A DNA stretch of 64,000 nucleotides from NCBI GenBank assembly GCA_029721435.1, contig CM056587.1:18236667-18300666 (forward strand). Reading direction: 5' to 3'. The notes below the pieces were generated by a model. The model saw nothing but the letters and a program-made list of their open reading frames with translations. It did no database searches and was not told where the DNA came from. This document shows, piece by piece, positions 12,460 through 25,913 of this stretch. Made by a program: the position numbers and the translations under genes. The stretch comes from Gymnothorax reevesii. Its lineage: Eukaryota > Chordata > Actinopteri > Anguilliformes > Muraenidae. Each line of letters begins with the position of its first letter. Position 1 is the stretch's first letter.

Positions 12460-12645
12460 AGGCAATACAGTGTCTCTAATTAGCCTTACATGCATGTCTT
12501 TGGAGTGTGAAAGGAAACTGGAGTACCCAGAGAAAACCTGCATAAACACAGGGAGAACATGCAAACTCTACACAGAAAGGCCCCAGGCCGGAATCAAGCC
12601 CACAACCTTCTTGCTGTGAGGCAACAGTGCTAACCGCTCTGCCAG
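12460..12645 (-). repeat. tRNA-like SINE-type repeat
   Basis: Read on the minus strand it starts with an AGCGGTTAGCACTG-like box A region, then CTCACAGCAAGAAGG and a degenerate box B (GGGCTTGATTCC). It continues with CTTTCTGTGTAGAGTTTGC and CACACTCCAAAGACATGC. This head-to-body order is a widespread fish repeat, also present at 53019-53131, 54423-54494 and 62095-62310. The tRNA-like origin is inferred from the two internal promoter boxes. Confidence 0.6.
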
Positions 12646-13640
12646 AAGAAATGCCCTCTTGCTCTCAGTATCATTCCCTTTCATCTTCTCCCTCTCACAG
12701 CTCTTAACTAGGATATTCCATTAGCCTAATTCACATATCCTTGATTCTTTCCTTCGAGCATCCTTTTCTCACCTCCTTTTTCTGCATATTCAAATGGTGG
12801 GAGTCTGGAGTGAGGAAAGAACAAAAGAAAAGGCAGCAAGGAGTAAGGGGTGAGGAAAGGACACAAGGCTAAGACCCAAGGAAAGGAAGTAAGGAGGTAA
12901 AAAAAAGGAATTTGTAAGGGCCCAAAGGTCCTTCATTCTGACCTGAACCCTCGGAGACTGTACGAGAAAGACAGAGGAGACAGAAGAAGAACCTCCTTGG
13001 AGAAAAACAGTTGGTCCATAATTCACGCAGTGAGAAGAAGGCGTGGATGCCAGCACCTCCATGTCACAGCGCCCTACAGTCACATGAGCCCTAAATGTTG
13101 ACATAAATGATCTTTCAGGATTTTAAGGGTTTTCACATGGCATACTTGACCCCATACATTGCCCGAAATAGAGTAGCTATGGTAACCACAGCCAGGTCTT
13201 GCGTAGTGATGTATATGTTCAGGCACAATAGCTACGGGTCCTCCACATGGAAAGAATTATAAAATCAAGAATTATATGCACAGATTCACAGGGGGAAAAA
13301 AGTAAAGCAAATGTATTGAATAGCTTTCTTTTATGTTCTTCCATTGAAGGACCAAATATACATTCTAAGTAAAGTTTTGTTTTGAAAACTAATATTGTTA
13401 TTATATCGCAGCCTCAAGAGAAAGCCTGAATACATGCAAACCCATTTTATAGCTGGGCCATTTATATAAGGCAGTGAGGAGTTGTACAAATATACGTACG
13501 TGAGTGAGAGGGTGCTGCCATAGCACAACAGGATTAGGTCTCGGAGCTGCAGAGGAGAGGAGAGACATGCCTTGTGGCGGTGAGCATGAGGAGTTCAGTA
13601 TGGACATTCCAGCGCCCCCAAAAGCTGCACCCCTCCCTCA
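12646..13640. other. Non-coding intronic sequence
   Basis: A purine-rich tract (AAGGAAAGGAAGTAAGGAGG type) lies at about 12815-12910. No gene is supported. Confidence 0.4.
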
Positions 13641-13841
13641 GCGTGGGAGAATGTGTGCGCACACGTGTGTGTGTGAGTGTGTGTGTGTGTGTCCACCGTG
13701 TAAGCTGAGAACCAGCAACGTCTCTCATTGTTCATCAGAGTACCAGTATTCCTGCCGTAAACTAGGAACCTCTCTCCCTCTCTCAGACAGGGGACCAGCC
13801 TCTGTCTTTCCCACTCTCTGTCACTGTCAATCAAAGAACTG

Positions 13842-13874
<33 letters not shown>

Positions 13875-14045
13875 TCCATCTCTCTCTCGCTCTATAAATT
13901 GGAACCAGTCTGCCTCTGTCTCTCCCACTCTTTGTGACAGTTTGAGAACCCCCCTCTCTCTTGCTCTGTATCTCTCTCTCTGTCCCACACTCTTCCTTTC
14001 TCTCTCACCCTATATCTCTCCCTCATCCTCCCTTTCTCTCTCTCA
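13641..14045 (+). repeat. Simple repeats: (GT)n and a long pyrimidine (CT)n tract
   Basis: A (GT)n stretch at 13662-13692 is followed by CT-rich sequence from 13760 to 14043, with a pure (CT)n run at about 13841-13866 and repeated TCTCTCCCTCT motifs after it. The apparent protein at 13504-14073 is serine/leucine/proline-rich because of this tract and is not a gene. Confidence 0.85.
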
Positions 14046-15076
14046 GCTTAAGAATGACTCCATCTTAAACTAGTTCACATTATGCATTTAGGGCTTACTA
14101 TGTAGCCACATTCAAAATAGTAAACAAACGGTCCGAGTGTAAAGCTGTATGACATATGTCATGTTTAGATTTTTCATACATTTGAAAACACTTCCAAAAA
14201 CTTCATCATAGCGGCCTGGAATTATAAGCTGGTTTCTTATATCTATAATACGATCAAGTATGAAAATGTGAATGGGTCAGAATAATGACACCACTGTACA
14301 GTACATGCCAATCAGAAACTATGCAAATGTTCTTACTCTGGTAAGTGAAAGATCATATTTCATCCATATGATAATTACATACAGCACTCCACAGACTGGC
14401 CCACCAAAATCTTCCTGCTTTGGTATACACGTATAAAAAATGGTATGATCATTACCTTCAGGGTGCAGACAGATACAACACAGAAGCACGTTAATCTGGT
14501 AAAACTGCCATGCCCAAATGTAAACAAAAAACTGTAGACCTGACCTTTGCACATATCATTACAGAGCAAAATTCAATGTCAGAGGAAGCATTAAGGAGTT
14601 ATTTCTGGCCTAACACCCTCCCTTCATCTATACCTGTCATTATAATGACGAAAAAGGCTAATGTCATGTAGAAATTCAACATAAATTTGATTTGCATTCA
14701 CTATTAGGAAAAACAACTTCAAGAAATGTGCCAGTAGTCATCATATCAGTCAATTAACATTCACAGACCTCCTTCCCACTTCATTTGTGACATAATGCAC
14801 AAGGTTTGGTCAGCACCAAAAAAGGATATACTTGATCACTCACAATGCTATCCGTGATCTCAATACATAACATGTAAGACACTTTGGTGCTTTTTGAAGG
14901 TGGTATAGCTGTCCAAAACTCCCAGTTCACTTCAACAGTATAAAATTTGTGATTCATCAGGCAGAGACACCATTACTGGCGAGTATTTGTGATGCATGCA
15001 CAATGTACGTATGTTATTCCAAAGCACCTGTACTTTGATATCTCTATGAAACACTTGGTAAGGATGAGTGCGTGAG
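14046..15076. other. Non-coding intronic sequence
   Basis: No gene, RNA or repeat can be supported. Confidence 0.4.
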
Positions 15077-16215
15077 GGTGCATTCAGGAACCACACGTGA
15101 GAGGGAAATCCAAAAAAAGGTATGCCTTGAATGAATGCCGGGTCAGAACCAACAGACACAAGAATTGCCAAGCCACAAAACGAAAACCAAAAACAAAGTC
15201 GACCAGACAGGCCGGGGTCTGAACCAGAAAAACAGAGGTGCAACGGTACATGGACAGCAGGCAAAAAGTTGTAGTCGATACCCAAAGCAGGGGGTCATAC
15301 ACAGGGTATCCAAACACAGAAAACGCGGTCATACACAAATGGGTCAGAATCCAGAAAGGTAAAAACAATACAAAAAGGGCAATGGCAAGAATCTTAGTTG
15401 GACAAAACAGTTGAAGAGAAACAATAATCAATGGCATACAAGAGACTCTGCACAAAGAAATATTGATGAACGTTCTGACAAAGTCAGAACAGCAGTGAGG
15501 ACTCTAAATAGACAGAGGGGAAGTCACATGCTATGCAGGGAACAGGTGAATGGGATGAGAACTAATTACAGTGGGTGGAACACATGGGGAAATCCTAACC
15601 AAAACAATTGGCGAAAGCCAAGACACGGACGGGAATCACGCAGACATCCTATGACATTTAAACAGCTCCAGTCAGGGAGGGAGTTCTAAGTGCACAGACA
15701 ATGAATGCAGGAAAACAATTAAGCACGTGTGAGAGATCTCACGGAAACACAGAGGGAGACAGGAAAGCCAAGCAAGAGGTGGAGACTAGAACAGGGCGAT
15801 TGCGGAGAGTGAATTAGTACTAATTAGTAGTGGTGCAACTTTACAGATTTAACTGGAGTGCTCGTTAGGGAGTTAGTAATATATACATGGATTAGTTGGG
15901 TTAGTAGACTATGATACAGAGTACAAATGTCAGTCTTGTTAGTAATCAAGAACAGCAAGGCGAAGGAAGCAAAGGAGAATTGAAGTAATAATAAGAAACA
16001 CCAGAAACCATTGAAATCTCCCGGAGCAGGTGAGCACACAGACTGGGGAGACGGACTGAACCAAATGGATCACGAGACAGAGGAGACAAGTGCAATGAAA
16101 CTGAAAAGTGCAATGAAACTGAAAATGGCAAGAACTGAAAACCTGAGAAATACAATAACCAAAAATAATAAAGAAAAGACTAAATCATGAACATTAAAAC
16201 CAGAACCATGACAGA
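15077..16215 (+). mobile_element. Non-autonomous repeat family 'GGTGCATTCAGGAAC', copy A
   Basis: The copy begins GGTGCATTCAGGAACCACAC and ends near 16215 at AACCAGAACCATGACAG. Its left ~800 bp align with 38279-38890: both carry AATTGCCAAGCCACAA, AGTCGACYAGACAGGC, GGGTCATACACAGGG and TCCAAACACAGAAA in the same order. Its right part aligns with 20880-21200 (GGAGACTAGAACAGGGCGA, then ...AGTGCTCGTTAG...). A-rich and G-containing on this strand, it gives hydrophobic-looking frames on the minus strand that are not genes. No transposase is present and the class is unknown. Confidence 0.6.
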
Positions 16216-19200
16216 ATGAGCGTTATGTAAATCCAGCATAAGGCCTGCAAGGCTTAGCACAAGCATTACATTTTTAATGTTGAATGTGATAAGATAGGAA
16301 AGGAATCTCAAAATATCAGTCAAGTATATTCTGTCACTTCTGCCTTGAAAAATGAAGACATATTTGCAGATGTTCTTTTCAGAGTGACGTTTGGACTGAT
16401 TTTCAAATACCTGAAGTCATCATAAATTACTCTACATGCATCTGTATTAGATCAAAATGGCTGAATTATGAGCATTGCAGATTATAATGTCACAACCCTG
16501 GGGAAGAAAGAGTGTACTTCATAATGAGACTGTTGAGGCCTTAAGTGAGTGCACTATCACAGAAATTACATTTCTGATCATGCTACACACAGTACGTCTG
16601 CATCATCAAAACTTTGCTATGAAACACTTCCCATTAGGGGTAAATATCGGAGTATTAGCCCACTCAAGGTAAATATCAAATGGCACTACATTACATCAGC
16701 CACGTGAGAATTCCAGTCATTTCCTGCAGTTGGGAATATATGGGGCACGCTTTAGGGTACGGCAAAAGTGATGAATGAACGTCAGCTCCCACAACTGCAC
16801 CTCATTTAAAAAAAGACCCTGGATAATTCAATTGTTATGAGGAACAGCACAAAGCACTGTACCAGAGGATTCCTGAGCTCCCTACGACGTCTTATGCTTG
16901 GCTTCACACTGAAATATAGGACAGATGTGCACATTTTCCCAGCACAAAAATACTCATTTGGAAGCAGTTTTGCAAGAAACCAGATCAAACAAACAGCATG
17001 AAAAACATTTTTTGCAGCAGGCTTTGCACAGTGCGTGGTGTAAAATGATTAAAATGATAGGTAAGCGAGTCTGACGTTTGTTAAAGCACAGTTCTTTCCT
17101 TCAAACAACTTGATGAGCCTGTTAAAGATTTGTTAAATAAAACATTTAAATAAAACTCCACTACCGGAGTGTGTCACCAATCCCGGGAAAGTCTGCCCGA
17201 CCACCAGGGAATGTCTACCCTCTCTTAAAATGGAGAGATAAAATGTGATTGTCCATAGGAAAATGGAAACTACAGCAAGAACAGTGGATCTCTCATGGGG
17301 AGCAATCTGTTAGTATTTGAACCGCAAACGTTTGAACCTTTGTTTTGGCTCCGTACTCTAGCAGTTTGACACAAAACGATGAACGTGAGGTGAGAGTGCA
17401 GTCTGTCAGCCTTAATTTGGGTTTACTGAGAGCCATGTTGGGTTATCATCCAAGGAATTACAGTCATTTTTATTTGCCGTGACTGCCCATATGCTAGCGG
17501 GATGCGTTTTACTTTATCATGTGCTAGCCTTGCTGTTCACAGACATGGGGGAGAAATCATTCGGTAAAGTTGACTTCCATCCCAATAAACCATCCATACG
17601 AGCAGCGGGATGCATGCGATGCTACCTCTGCCAACAGATTTGCATTGATATATACAGCGAATGGGCCCATCGCCCAGAATCACGAACACATGGCCCCACC
17701 ACCCTTCATCTCTGCAAGAACTCACTCCGGTCTGACAGCAGTTTCATCACGTACATATCCCGGCAGAAGAGAAGTCAACTTCCGTGCCTAAAATGTGTCA
17801 GTTAGCAAATGTTTCATGCATTCTCACAGCAAATTTGCACCGCCCTTGACAAGGAATCTTGTTTCGTCCTAAAATGAACGTACGGCATGTCCAACAAATT
17901 TTCAATCTACTTCGTTCATCAATCTACAGAGATGGATCACTGTAAATACAGAACAATTACGTCATAAACCAAACAGCATGTACTACCAAAGAGTAAACAT
18001 GCTGTGGTACAGGGACAGTAACCAGTGACATGATTCTGTGGGTATGGAAAGGACAACATCAAAGCAAGAGGTGAGAGAAAATATATATCAACGGACAGGT
18101 TCAAATTTAGTTTTGGGCAGCGAAATGCCTCTGTGTTCAGAGCAGGCAAAAAAAAAAAAAAAAAAACGTACCTGCTCTTTCAAGGAGGAAACTTGTCGAG
18201 CTGGTTAGGTCTCAGAGAGCATTCTCTTTTTCATGGAGGCAAAAGGCCAACGGATAACATTTATTGCCCTTACCTTCCACCGTGCTTCAATCCACCATTC
18301 CAAACCACGGCCGCCCTTGCCATTCCGTTCAAGCGAACGCACCGAACTCATGTCCCAAACGTTCAGGGTCTTCACAGTGCCCCCCTGGCTGAGACAGGAG
18401 GACCCTGTGCAAACACAGTCAGACGGATCCTTCCACCTCCTCAGGTCCTGTTTGTATCTAAACAAGGAACGCTGCAGTCGCTCTTTCCAGAGGTGATGCG
18501 TGCCCACACCTTTTCTGCCAACAAACTCAGGATGATAACATCTAACTGCCTTTTTAATGGATGAATGGCATTAACTCTAACCTTCTGTCAACACTCTGAA
18601 GTGCATAAGTCCCAATGAAAAATCCAATTAAAATGACCTGGCCCTGTAAGGTGGTTCAAGCAGTTCAACAGGGACTAAACTTAAAAAAAGCAGAGTAATG
18701 TTTATTCATTAAGACTTTGTCGTCTTATGTTGACAGGAACAGTGAAATAATTTTATATGGATGTAGCTTTAAAAATCTACAATTGAAAAACATTTTGTAA
18801 AAAAAAATAAATATTTAAAAGTACTTGGCATTTAACATTTGGTTCACTAAAAAACTAAGCTGTCTTAGTCAACTTATTTATGTTTCGTCACAACATATTT
18901 ACAAAGGTAATTCTGTATAATTTTTCAGATTATCTTCTGGAGCAGGCATTTTGCACATTCTTATCCACGGCAAATTATGCATCATTTTCACATGGTATTA
19001 CTTTATATACCTGTATATTTGCTTAAGCCCTCCAGGGTAAGTACCCTCCTCGGAGTAGCAGATGCCCTGACTGAGAGTCAAAATGGAAACCTTGGGATAG
19101 CAAACCCTGCTCAAACCACTTTGCCACCAAAAAACTGAATAAAATTATATCAGGTGCCAAAGCCAACTATTTAGCTGAGTAAACTTTTTCTAAGATTTAA

Positions 19201-19339
19201 TTATGATGCCCTCTATTCTCACGAGCAAGCCATGCTGTTCAGTTATATAGTGTACGCTGGTAGCCAAACTGGCTAACTTGCTGATCGCAGGATGCTGACC
19301 CACCACAAATGAGCAATAGTAGGAGTATTAAAACAACAA
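16216..19339. other. Non-coding intronic sequence
   Basis: No supportable gene is seen. An A-run lies at 18149-18166. The frames at 17479-17805 and 18133-18564 (and the minus frame 18205-18507) were inspected. They have no recognisable domain and no splice signals placing them in arhgap6, so they are left out as genes. Confidence 0.4.
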
Positions 19340-19990
19340 CTTCAACCAACACAGCCTGGAATATTTGACAGCAGACACGTCAAACCTGCCAGCTATTTAC
19401 AAACTCCAAATGAAGAGTTCGTGTAAGGGTTGACTCTGAGCACCGGTGAAAGTGCACTGAGATCAGTAATTGTGGAACTGGACTGGAACTGGTGTGAAGA
19501 TGGATATGGTGCGTTATGCCTTCACAGCACAGCAGGAAGGCACAGCAGAACACAATACAGAAGAACAAGGAAGTGGGGTTCCTGGATTATAATATTCATA
19601 ATACATGGAACTGGAACTTTGACAACAGTACTAATGTGTTACAGAAAGAAAGCAATGAGGAAACGAGGTTCCTGAATAACAGCAGAAGCGCTGACCGTAT
19701 TACAGAAAGGAACAGAACTTAAAGAGTTTTACATAAACACGCGAATATGTGGGATCTAATTCCAAACAAGACTACAGTGAAACAACAGGTTTGTGAGGCT
19801 TGCGAGACGTTGCACCAAATGAGTGCAAAGGTCTCTTTTATATAGGGAACAATTTTGCGAAGAGACAATAGGGAACTGATGCTGACAATCAGGTGGAGTT
19901 TAGAATGCGGTCTGGGTCTTAATTGGTTGGTGAGTTAGAGGGCTGGAGGCGTGGCGTTACAGTTCGTTGGGAAAAACAGATAAAAGCCAT
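19340..19990. repeat. Probable non-autonomous transposon fragment
   Basis: Composition and wording (AACAGGAAC-type A/G-rich strings, TCTTTTATATAGGGAAC, CAATCAGGTGGAG, ending GGCGTGGCGTTACAG) resemble the other members of the A/G-rich repeat class in this window. Ends and target duplication could not be fixed, so this is a tentative repeat call. Confidence 0.3.
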
Positions 19991-20239
19991 TCTTAAAATA
20001 AATAAATCAAGGCCATTTTGATGAATATTCCTTAGACTGCAAAATTAAAAAAAACACACAAAATTGAGGAAGTGTAAAAAAATTAGATATTGTATTGAAA
20101 GAACCAAACACTAGTTTGATTGATATTCCCAGGACTGGACTGTTAAAAACATGATTCAGGAAAATAAACCAAAATGAAGATAACTGTTATTGCAAATTAA
20201 GCCTTCAAAATGTGGAAAGTGAACATGTGCTTTCATGGC

Positions 20240-21480
20240 CTCAAAAGGAGCAGGATTTTACTTCCGAGTTTTAGCACGGTGTGTGGATGTGAGGTTTTTA
20301 CGAAATGAACCAAGAGCAAACTCCAGTAAAATGCAAAAGGAGGCTTTATTTCTGAAGGGGGAAACCCCCCAACAGAGCTGGCAGCAGTACAAAGTCCGTA
20401 ATCCAAAATCAGAGTCAAAGGGGTGAAATCCAGAGTCATTCACAGGGCACCAATCACAAAAATCGTAGTCAGACAAAAAGAGGTCAAAAAAACAAGAATG
20501 CGGTAACAGTACAGGGAATAGGCAAAACTCGATATCAAGGACGGTCCAGTCAGAGAGATAAATCACTATGAATGAAGGCGAGAGGAAACAAGGAAGAACG
20601 ATCTGACAAAGAAGTGAATCAAACAGACATCTTATATACACATCCAGGAGAACACATGACCAGGGAGAACAGGTGCAATCAATGGTAACAATAATCAGGG
20701 AGTGACTCATGAGGAATAGACTAATTACATGAATTTGGCTGTAGCCAAAACGCAGACAGAGATCACAAGACAAACCTATGAACAGAACAACAGCTCCGGT
20801 CAAGGAGTACTAAAGTGTATAGATTAGAGAAAGGAAAGCACAAAGTACTTGTGGACACCCACAGAAAATTGCAGCAGAGATGATTGGGGAAAGGCAAGGA
20901 GGCGAAGACTAGAATAGGGCGACTGCTGAAAGATCATTAGTCAATTAGAAAGTGCAGCTATACAATCCCGAGTGCTTGTTAGTAAGTTAGTCAAAATATA
21001 CAAGCTTTGTGTGGGTTAGTAATTAGCGAAAACAATAAACTGTTAGTATGTGTTAGTAAGATAGAAAAGTAAGAGGAAGGAAGAACACGAGATAATGAAA
21101 GAAGATTGAAACCCAGAAACCAATAAATCACCCGAATGAGTGACACGCTAAACAAGGGACCATGAGCAAAGATACACACATGAAAAGAGAGGGGAGACAA
21201 AGTGCAAAGCATGGAAAATAAACATGGAAAGGGAAAACTGAAACATGGCTATGAAATGAAAACATGGCAGGGGGACTATGGACTAAAACATGAAAATAAT
21301 AAACCAGAAATCCTAATTACCAAAAACACAATACATAATCCAAGAATGGTCAGACGAAGCAGAGGTCACTAAACACAAGAATCAACCTAAACATGGCAAG
21401 GCCAGGCACAGAACTTGAACTAGGCATGGGCAAAAATCATGGGACAAGGCGTGGCAAAGACGGAATCACAACAGTGGAGC
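20240..21480 (+). mobile_element. Non-autonomous repeat family, copy B
   Basis: This is a diverged relative of the 15077-16215 copy. Shared landmarks are GGCGAAGACTAGAATAGGGC, GAGTGCTTGTTAGTAAGTTAGT, AGAAACCAATAAATCACCCG and a GACAAAGTGCAA segment, in the same order. The 181-codon minus-strand frame (20258-20803) is inside the repeat. It is Cys/Phe/Leu-rich and parallels similarly non-conserved frames in copies A and C, so it is treated as a by-product. Ends are approximate. Confidence 0.5.
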
Positions 21481-23682
21481 CATATTGCAGCTAGACAGTG
21501 AGCAAAGATAATGTGCACGTCTCTGGATTTTACCTGCAACGATATCACTGTTTCACAGTATTGTGTGGCACGATGTCGTAATATGTTTGATGTTATCTCT
21601 TTTGGTATGTTTCACAATGTGTTATGTAATACCAGGCAGTGCCTAATCACAATTTGTCTCAGTGGGTAGACAACCCGCATTAGACTTACTCAAGGTATCG
21701 AGGAAACCTGTGCGGAGTTTCACAATGCAGGATTATATGGATTACACAGTTAGCTGGATATTAGCACTGAATAATGCCCGAACCAACTCTCTGGACTTCA
21801 TTCCACTATCCAGATTTAAGATGGCTTTCCTCGGTGTAGCTATCAATCTGTTTCAAAAATCCCACTTTGAGAATCTGGCTCCGGACTATCTTCAGTTTAT
21901 CAGTGCTGACCATCAGTGAATAAGTAACGAATGAGCGCATACTGCAAGATGTGCTTCCTTTCCTCTAATGTGGTATGAAATATATACTTGGAGGTCCAAC
22001 ACAATACATTTAGTTTTATTCAGTTCAAGCACAGAAAAGTAAAATATATTGATTTGGGCTTTTGGTGTTTGACCTCAATTGGGTCCACAACACTTCTATT
22101 CAATCTTATCATACAGGTCAAGGACACCGTCATTTTATCGAAATGATTTTAACATACACATCACAACATGGAATTAGCCAGTAATCAGTACATATCAATT
22201 GCAACTTTGAGCATAGTGCGACGTGACAAGGACATTTGAAACTATTTTGCATCGTTTTTCATAATTTCACTGATTAGACTGATTGAAATGTCATACATTT
22301 TTCCCAAATAATTGGATAATTGTGTTAGCATGTTGGGGTGTGGCAAAAGATAAAGACAAACATGTTTCTGAGGAGATATTTCCTCCCTCGAGCATATTTC
22401 TCAATAATCCGCATATTTCCCGGTGTGATTTCCCAATGTGTATGCAACGTGAAGACGTGAAGGGGCACGAACATTCATCAGTCATTCTTTCCCCGTGAGA
22501 ATTATTCCCTGTCATCACCTGGCTTACTCTTTGTGTCACAATTCCACTGATCCTTTCAAAGAAGTGTCACTGCAATAATACCATACTAGGAAGAGTCAAG
22601 GGTAGTCACAGGAAAAGGGTGTATTTCTCTTCAGATAAAATATTTTTCAGCACAGCAGCTATTAAACTGAATAGCACATCTGTCAGCCAAGACTATCATG
22701 GTTTATTTAATGAACAAAGCTGCAGATTATGGATAATGACTTACAAATTCAGCAAATCAGACATGCTGTATTATGTTTAATGAATACATTGTTTCCTGCT
22801 ATTCTATTGTATGTATTGGCATGACTAAATACTATTAAACCATTGCTGCAACTAAAGCTGAAAGACGGGGACTTACATTAGACATTAAAGTCAATTTAAA
22901 CAGACTTACAATGGAATAATATAGAAGCCTATTCATCAAGATTTTTTAAAATGAAAACAAAGTGAAAGAGCTGGATATACTGTACCAAGGAACTTTATTA
23001 GCCTTGGATCCTGTGTACAAAGTCTATCAGTGCAGACCAGTGCAGTCTATTTGCACCATTTGAGTTTGATTCCCTTATCTATTAAAGCTCCATGGAATCT
23101 AAGGATTTTCAGAAATGGATTTCCTGTTCAAGAACACTCTAAACGAAAGAACAGCCTAAACGAAAACTATGTTCAGTCCCTCGTGTTTATTCTCATACAG
23201 CAGCGCCAAGTAGTTAGTTCAAAAACTCAGTATTTACTTGGGAAAAAAATATAGTCAGCCGTTTAAAAACAGGATAAAAGGGACCAGGAGATGATGATAA
23301 TGGTAAAGAGAACTAATAGAGGGGTTTGAGAACTGCAGTGTGTAGTGTTCTTGACAACACGCACAGATGGGCACTGGATATGAGTATCACAATGATACTA
23401 GATTATGAACAGCGGCTTCAGACTGTTTATTCTCAGGATAAGGTGGCTCTAGGGATCTGATTTTTATTTAAGCAAGTCACATGAATTCAGATTAGTCCAC
23501 AGTCTGACATCCCTGCACCTCCCTGTCCCGAAAATCCTGCCCTGCAGTTCCTTTGGGAGCCAACTAGAAGCAGCATTGCGCCTGCCGTACCTCAGTGAGC
23601 ATGTTTTAAAACTCCACAAACTGGCAAATCATCCAGTTCTTCGGGGCACACAATTGAACTAGAAAAGCACTCATAAACACAG
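21481..23682. other. Non-coding intronic sequence
   Basis: No supportable feature is seen. The 85-codon frame at 21662-21919 was considered, but no family or splice support could be given. Confidence 0.4.
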
Positions 23683-23953
23683 ACCTCCACCAGGGGGGCA
23701 GCAAAACCCAAAAGCACGGCGATTGGAACTCCAGCCCATTGGAAAGACTTGAAATCTTGAACTTTGGCGTATATCTCAGCTGTACTTTGGGCCAAGATAT
23801 GCCAAAATTTAATCACCTGTTCCTTGACTTAATACCCACCTTCTCTAAAAATTTCATCAAAATCTGTTTTACTTTTTGAATTATCTTGCTAACTAACAAA
23901 CAAACAAACAAACAGGTAAACACTGCCTAAAACAGAACCTCCTTGGCGGAGGT
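23683..23953. repeat. MITE with ACCTCCRCCAAGG-type inverted ends
   Basis: It begins ACCTCCACCAGGGGGG and ends CCTTGGCGGAGGT, inverted copies of each other. Internal text (CAAAATCTGTTTTACTTTTT and a CAAACAAACAAACAAACA run) is typical of a common fish MITE class. It spans about 271 bp and has no coding capacity. A related structure with different ends is at 62633-62920. Confidence 0.6.
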
Positions 23954-24284
23954 AAGGAACAACTGAAATGCAGACAATCTACAAACTTCAGGGGAAGTGG
24001 GCTATAGGTCTGCATCTCAGATGAGAGGCTGCACAAGGAGCTGTAGCCGGGGTGCGTTGTAGTTCTCGAAATCACACAGATAAACACTCAAGATATTATC
24101 TGGGAAGATAAATCAATGGATTATCAAACAACAGAAAATAACTAACAGTTAAATACACAAATACTAAGACTTGAGGGAAAACAGTTAACAATCATGTTAA
24201 ACAGATGTAATGCACGCTAGCAAGAAAATCTGATTAATGGAAAATGAAAGTTAGAACAATAAAAGTCAAACTGGGCCAAGAAAA

Positions 24285-24890
24285 AGTAAAACAAAACACA
24301 GACAGTATTCAAATATTCAGTCATTGGATAGATTTAACGGGTTAAAGCCAAATATCACCTGATTACGTCAGTCAATCTCATTTTATTGAGAATGCTGAAG
24401 TCAAACATAAAACCAGAGGTGAATGCTTGTCTGAAAATAGGGGAAGCAAAAAAATCAGTTTAAACTAGTCTTGAACTATTTTCAATAATTTTCCTTTCTG
24501 ATTATTGTAATGATCTGGCAAGTTAACACACAGCTTCTGTCTGAATGCAATATTAGGGTTATTCACAAGGTAGCATATTTTACATAAAAAATAAAAGTAC
24601 AACACAGACAGCAGGGACATATTCAGTCGCCATATAAAATCTCACTTTGTTTGCCAAGATAAATTCATTGAGAATACTGTAGTCAAATATAAAAGTGGGT
24701 GTGGCTTGTAACAAATATAACTTGTGAGATGACATCTACAGCCAAACAGGCGTGATGTGTCCCTCGTGTGCCCAGTGACATTTCCTGTTGAAAGGTGTGG
24801 TATGCAGGAGGTGTGGTTTACAATTTTCCTGACTGCAGATACTTTTTTGAGCATCAAGCAAATGCAGTATTTTTTTTTTCAAAATTACTA
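24285..24890 (+). repeat. Degenerate two-unit tandem repeat (~300 bp)
   Basis: Text near 24290-24415 (ACACAGACAG, ATATTCAGTC, TTATTGAGAATGCTGAAGTC) recurs at 24600-24695 (ACACAGACAG, ATATTCAGTC, TCATTGAGAATACTGTAGTC). The order is retained and the units are about 300 bp apart, consistent with an old tandem duplication. Confidence 0.45.
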
Positions 24891-25913
24891 ACTTTCTAGA
24901 TCATTGTACTTTCTTTTGAGCCAATTTATCTAAGATTCACCCAGTAATGCATAGGGAACCTGCATAAAAATCTGTTGAGGGTGTATGAAGATATTTCACC
25001 CCAAAGTTAGGCAAACACTGTGTTGTGACCATAAAGAGCGCCCTCTATATCCACATGTGCGAAACAGTCCAACCTGAATTTATGTTAATTAGGTAGAGGG
25101 GTGACTAAACTGTTGTGTATAAAACACCGGGATGCTGAGGGCGCAGTGTTTAAATTACTGATCAAAAATGTGTTGAGTTGGCTTTGGTAGCTGACTGAAC
25201 CGCCCCCATCAGCTGTGCCCTTAACTCCCCATGGAAATTTTAACATTTTCTGAAAGACATTTAATTGTAGATACACATCCATGAAAATAAGTCTGGGCTG
25301 TCATGGGTGCAATGAGATAACTGACTTTTAGGAGCCTTTCTTTCAAGGGCTGATTAACCCCCAAATTTTCTGACGGTCCTTGAAAAAAAAAGGGAAAGGG
25401 TCTTGAAACCTAAAAGTCTGGATTTTGCGATTTGAGACAAGTACCTACAACATATCAAAGAATTAAAAAAATCCATACATCTATAATGTATCATGAACCG
25501 GGCGAAACTTTGAAAAACTGGCTCTTAATACTATCATATTACATGATACAAACCCAAATCTGAAAAAGTTTGCACATCATGGAAAATGGTGATAAAATCA
25601 GCAAGGAGTAACTTTAATCTGAAAAGTCTATTCACTCTCCAGTATATTGAAAGCACTACAGCACATTATTCGATGTTTAACTTGTGAATTCAACTGATGA
25701 TTAAAAATATACTCATTTTAAATCTGATGACTGCAAGAGACTTCAGAAAAGTTAGTCGAGGGGCAATTAAGAGAACTAATGAAATTAAGGACTAGTCGCA
25801 AAGGTGATCTGAAACCAGGTGAGCTAATCATGTAATAAATTAACAGGAGCCTCCAAAAAAGTCAAGTCCTTCAAGAGTAAAGATAACTTGAGGCAGACTA
25901 ATTTGGCAACACT
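24891..25913. other. Non-coding intronic sequence
   Basis: No gene or clear repeat is seen. Confidence 0.4.

Noticed and set aside
13504..14073. 189-codon plus-strand frame and 94-codon minus frame
   Set aside because: They are created by the (GT)n/(CT)n tracts; the amino acids are simple repeats and there are no splice or domain signals.
17479..17805. 108-codon plus frame with several Cys residues
   Set aside because: Two further overlapping frames exist at the same place, and no zinc-binding spacing or family resemblance is seen.
18133..18564. 143-codon plus frame with a 100-codon minus frame opposite, as a possible alternative arhgap6 first exon
   Set aside because: It shows no similarity to known ARHGAP6 residues. 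The plus-strand frame begins in an A-run (poly-Lys), and the minus frame lacks a clear donor in phase.
20258..20803. 181-codon minus-strand frame, Cys/Phe-rich, looking like a membrane protein
   Set aside because: It lies inside a dispersed repeat. The other copies have different, non-homologous frames, so it reflects base composition.
21662..21919. 85-codon plus frame (QDYMDYTVSWILALNN region)
   Set aside because: It was considered as an old transposase fragment, but no family motif could be named.
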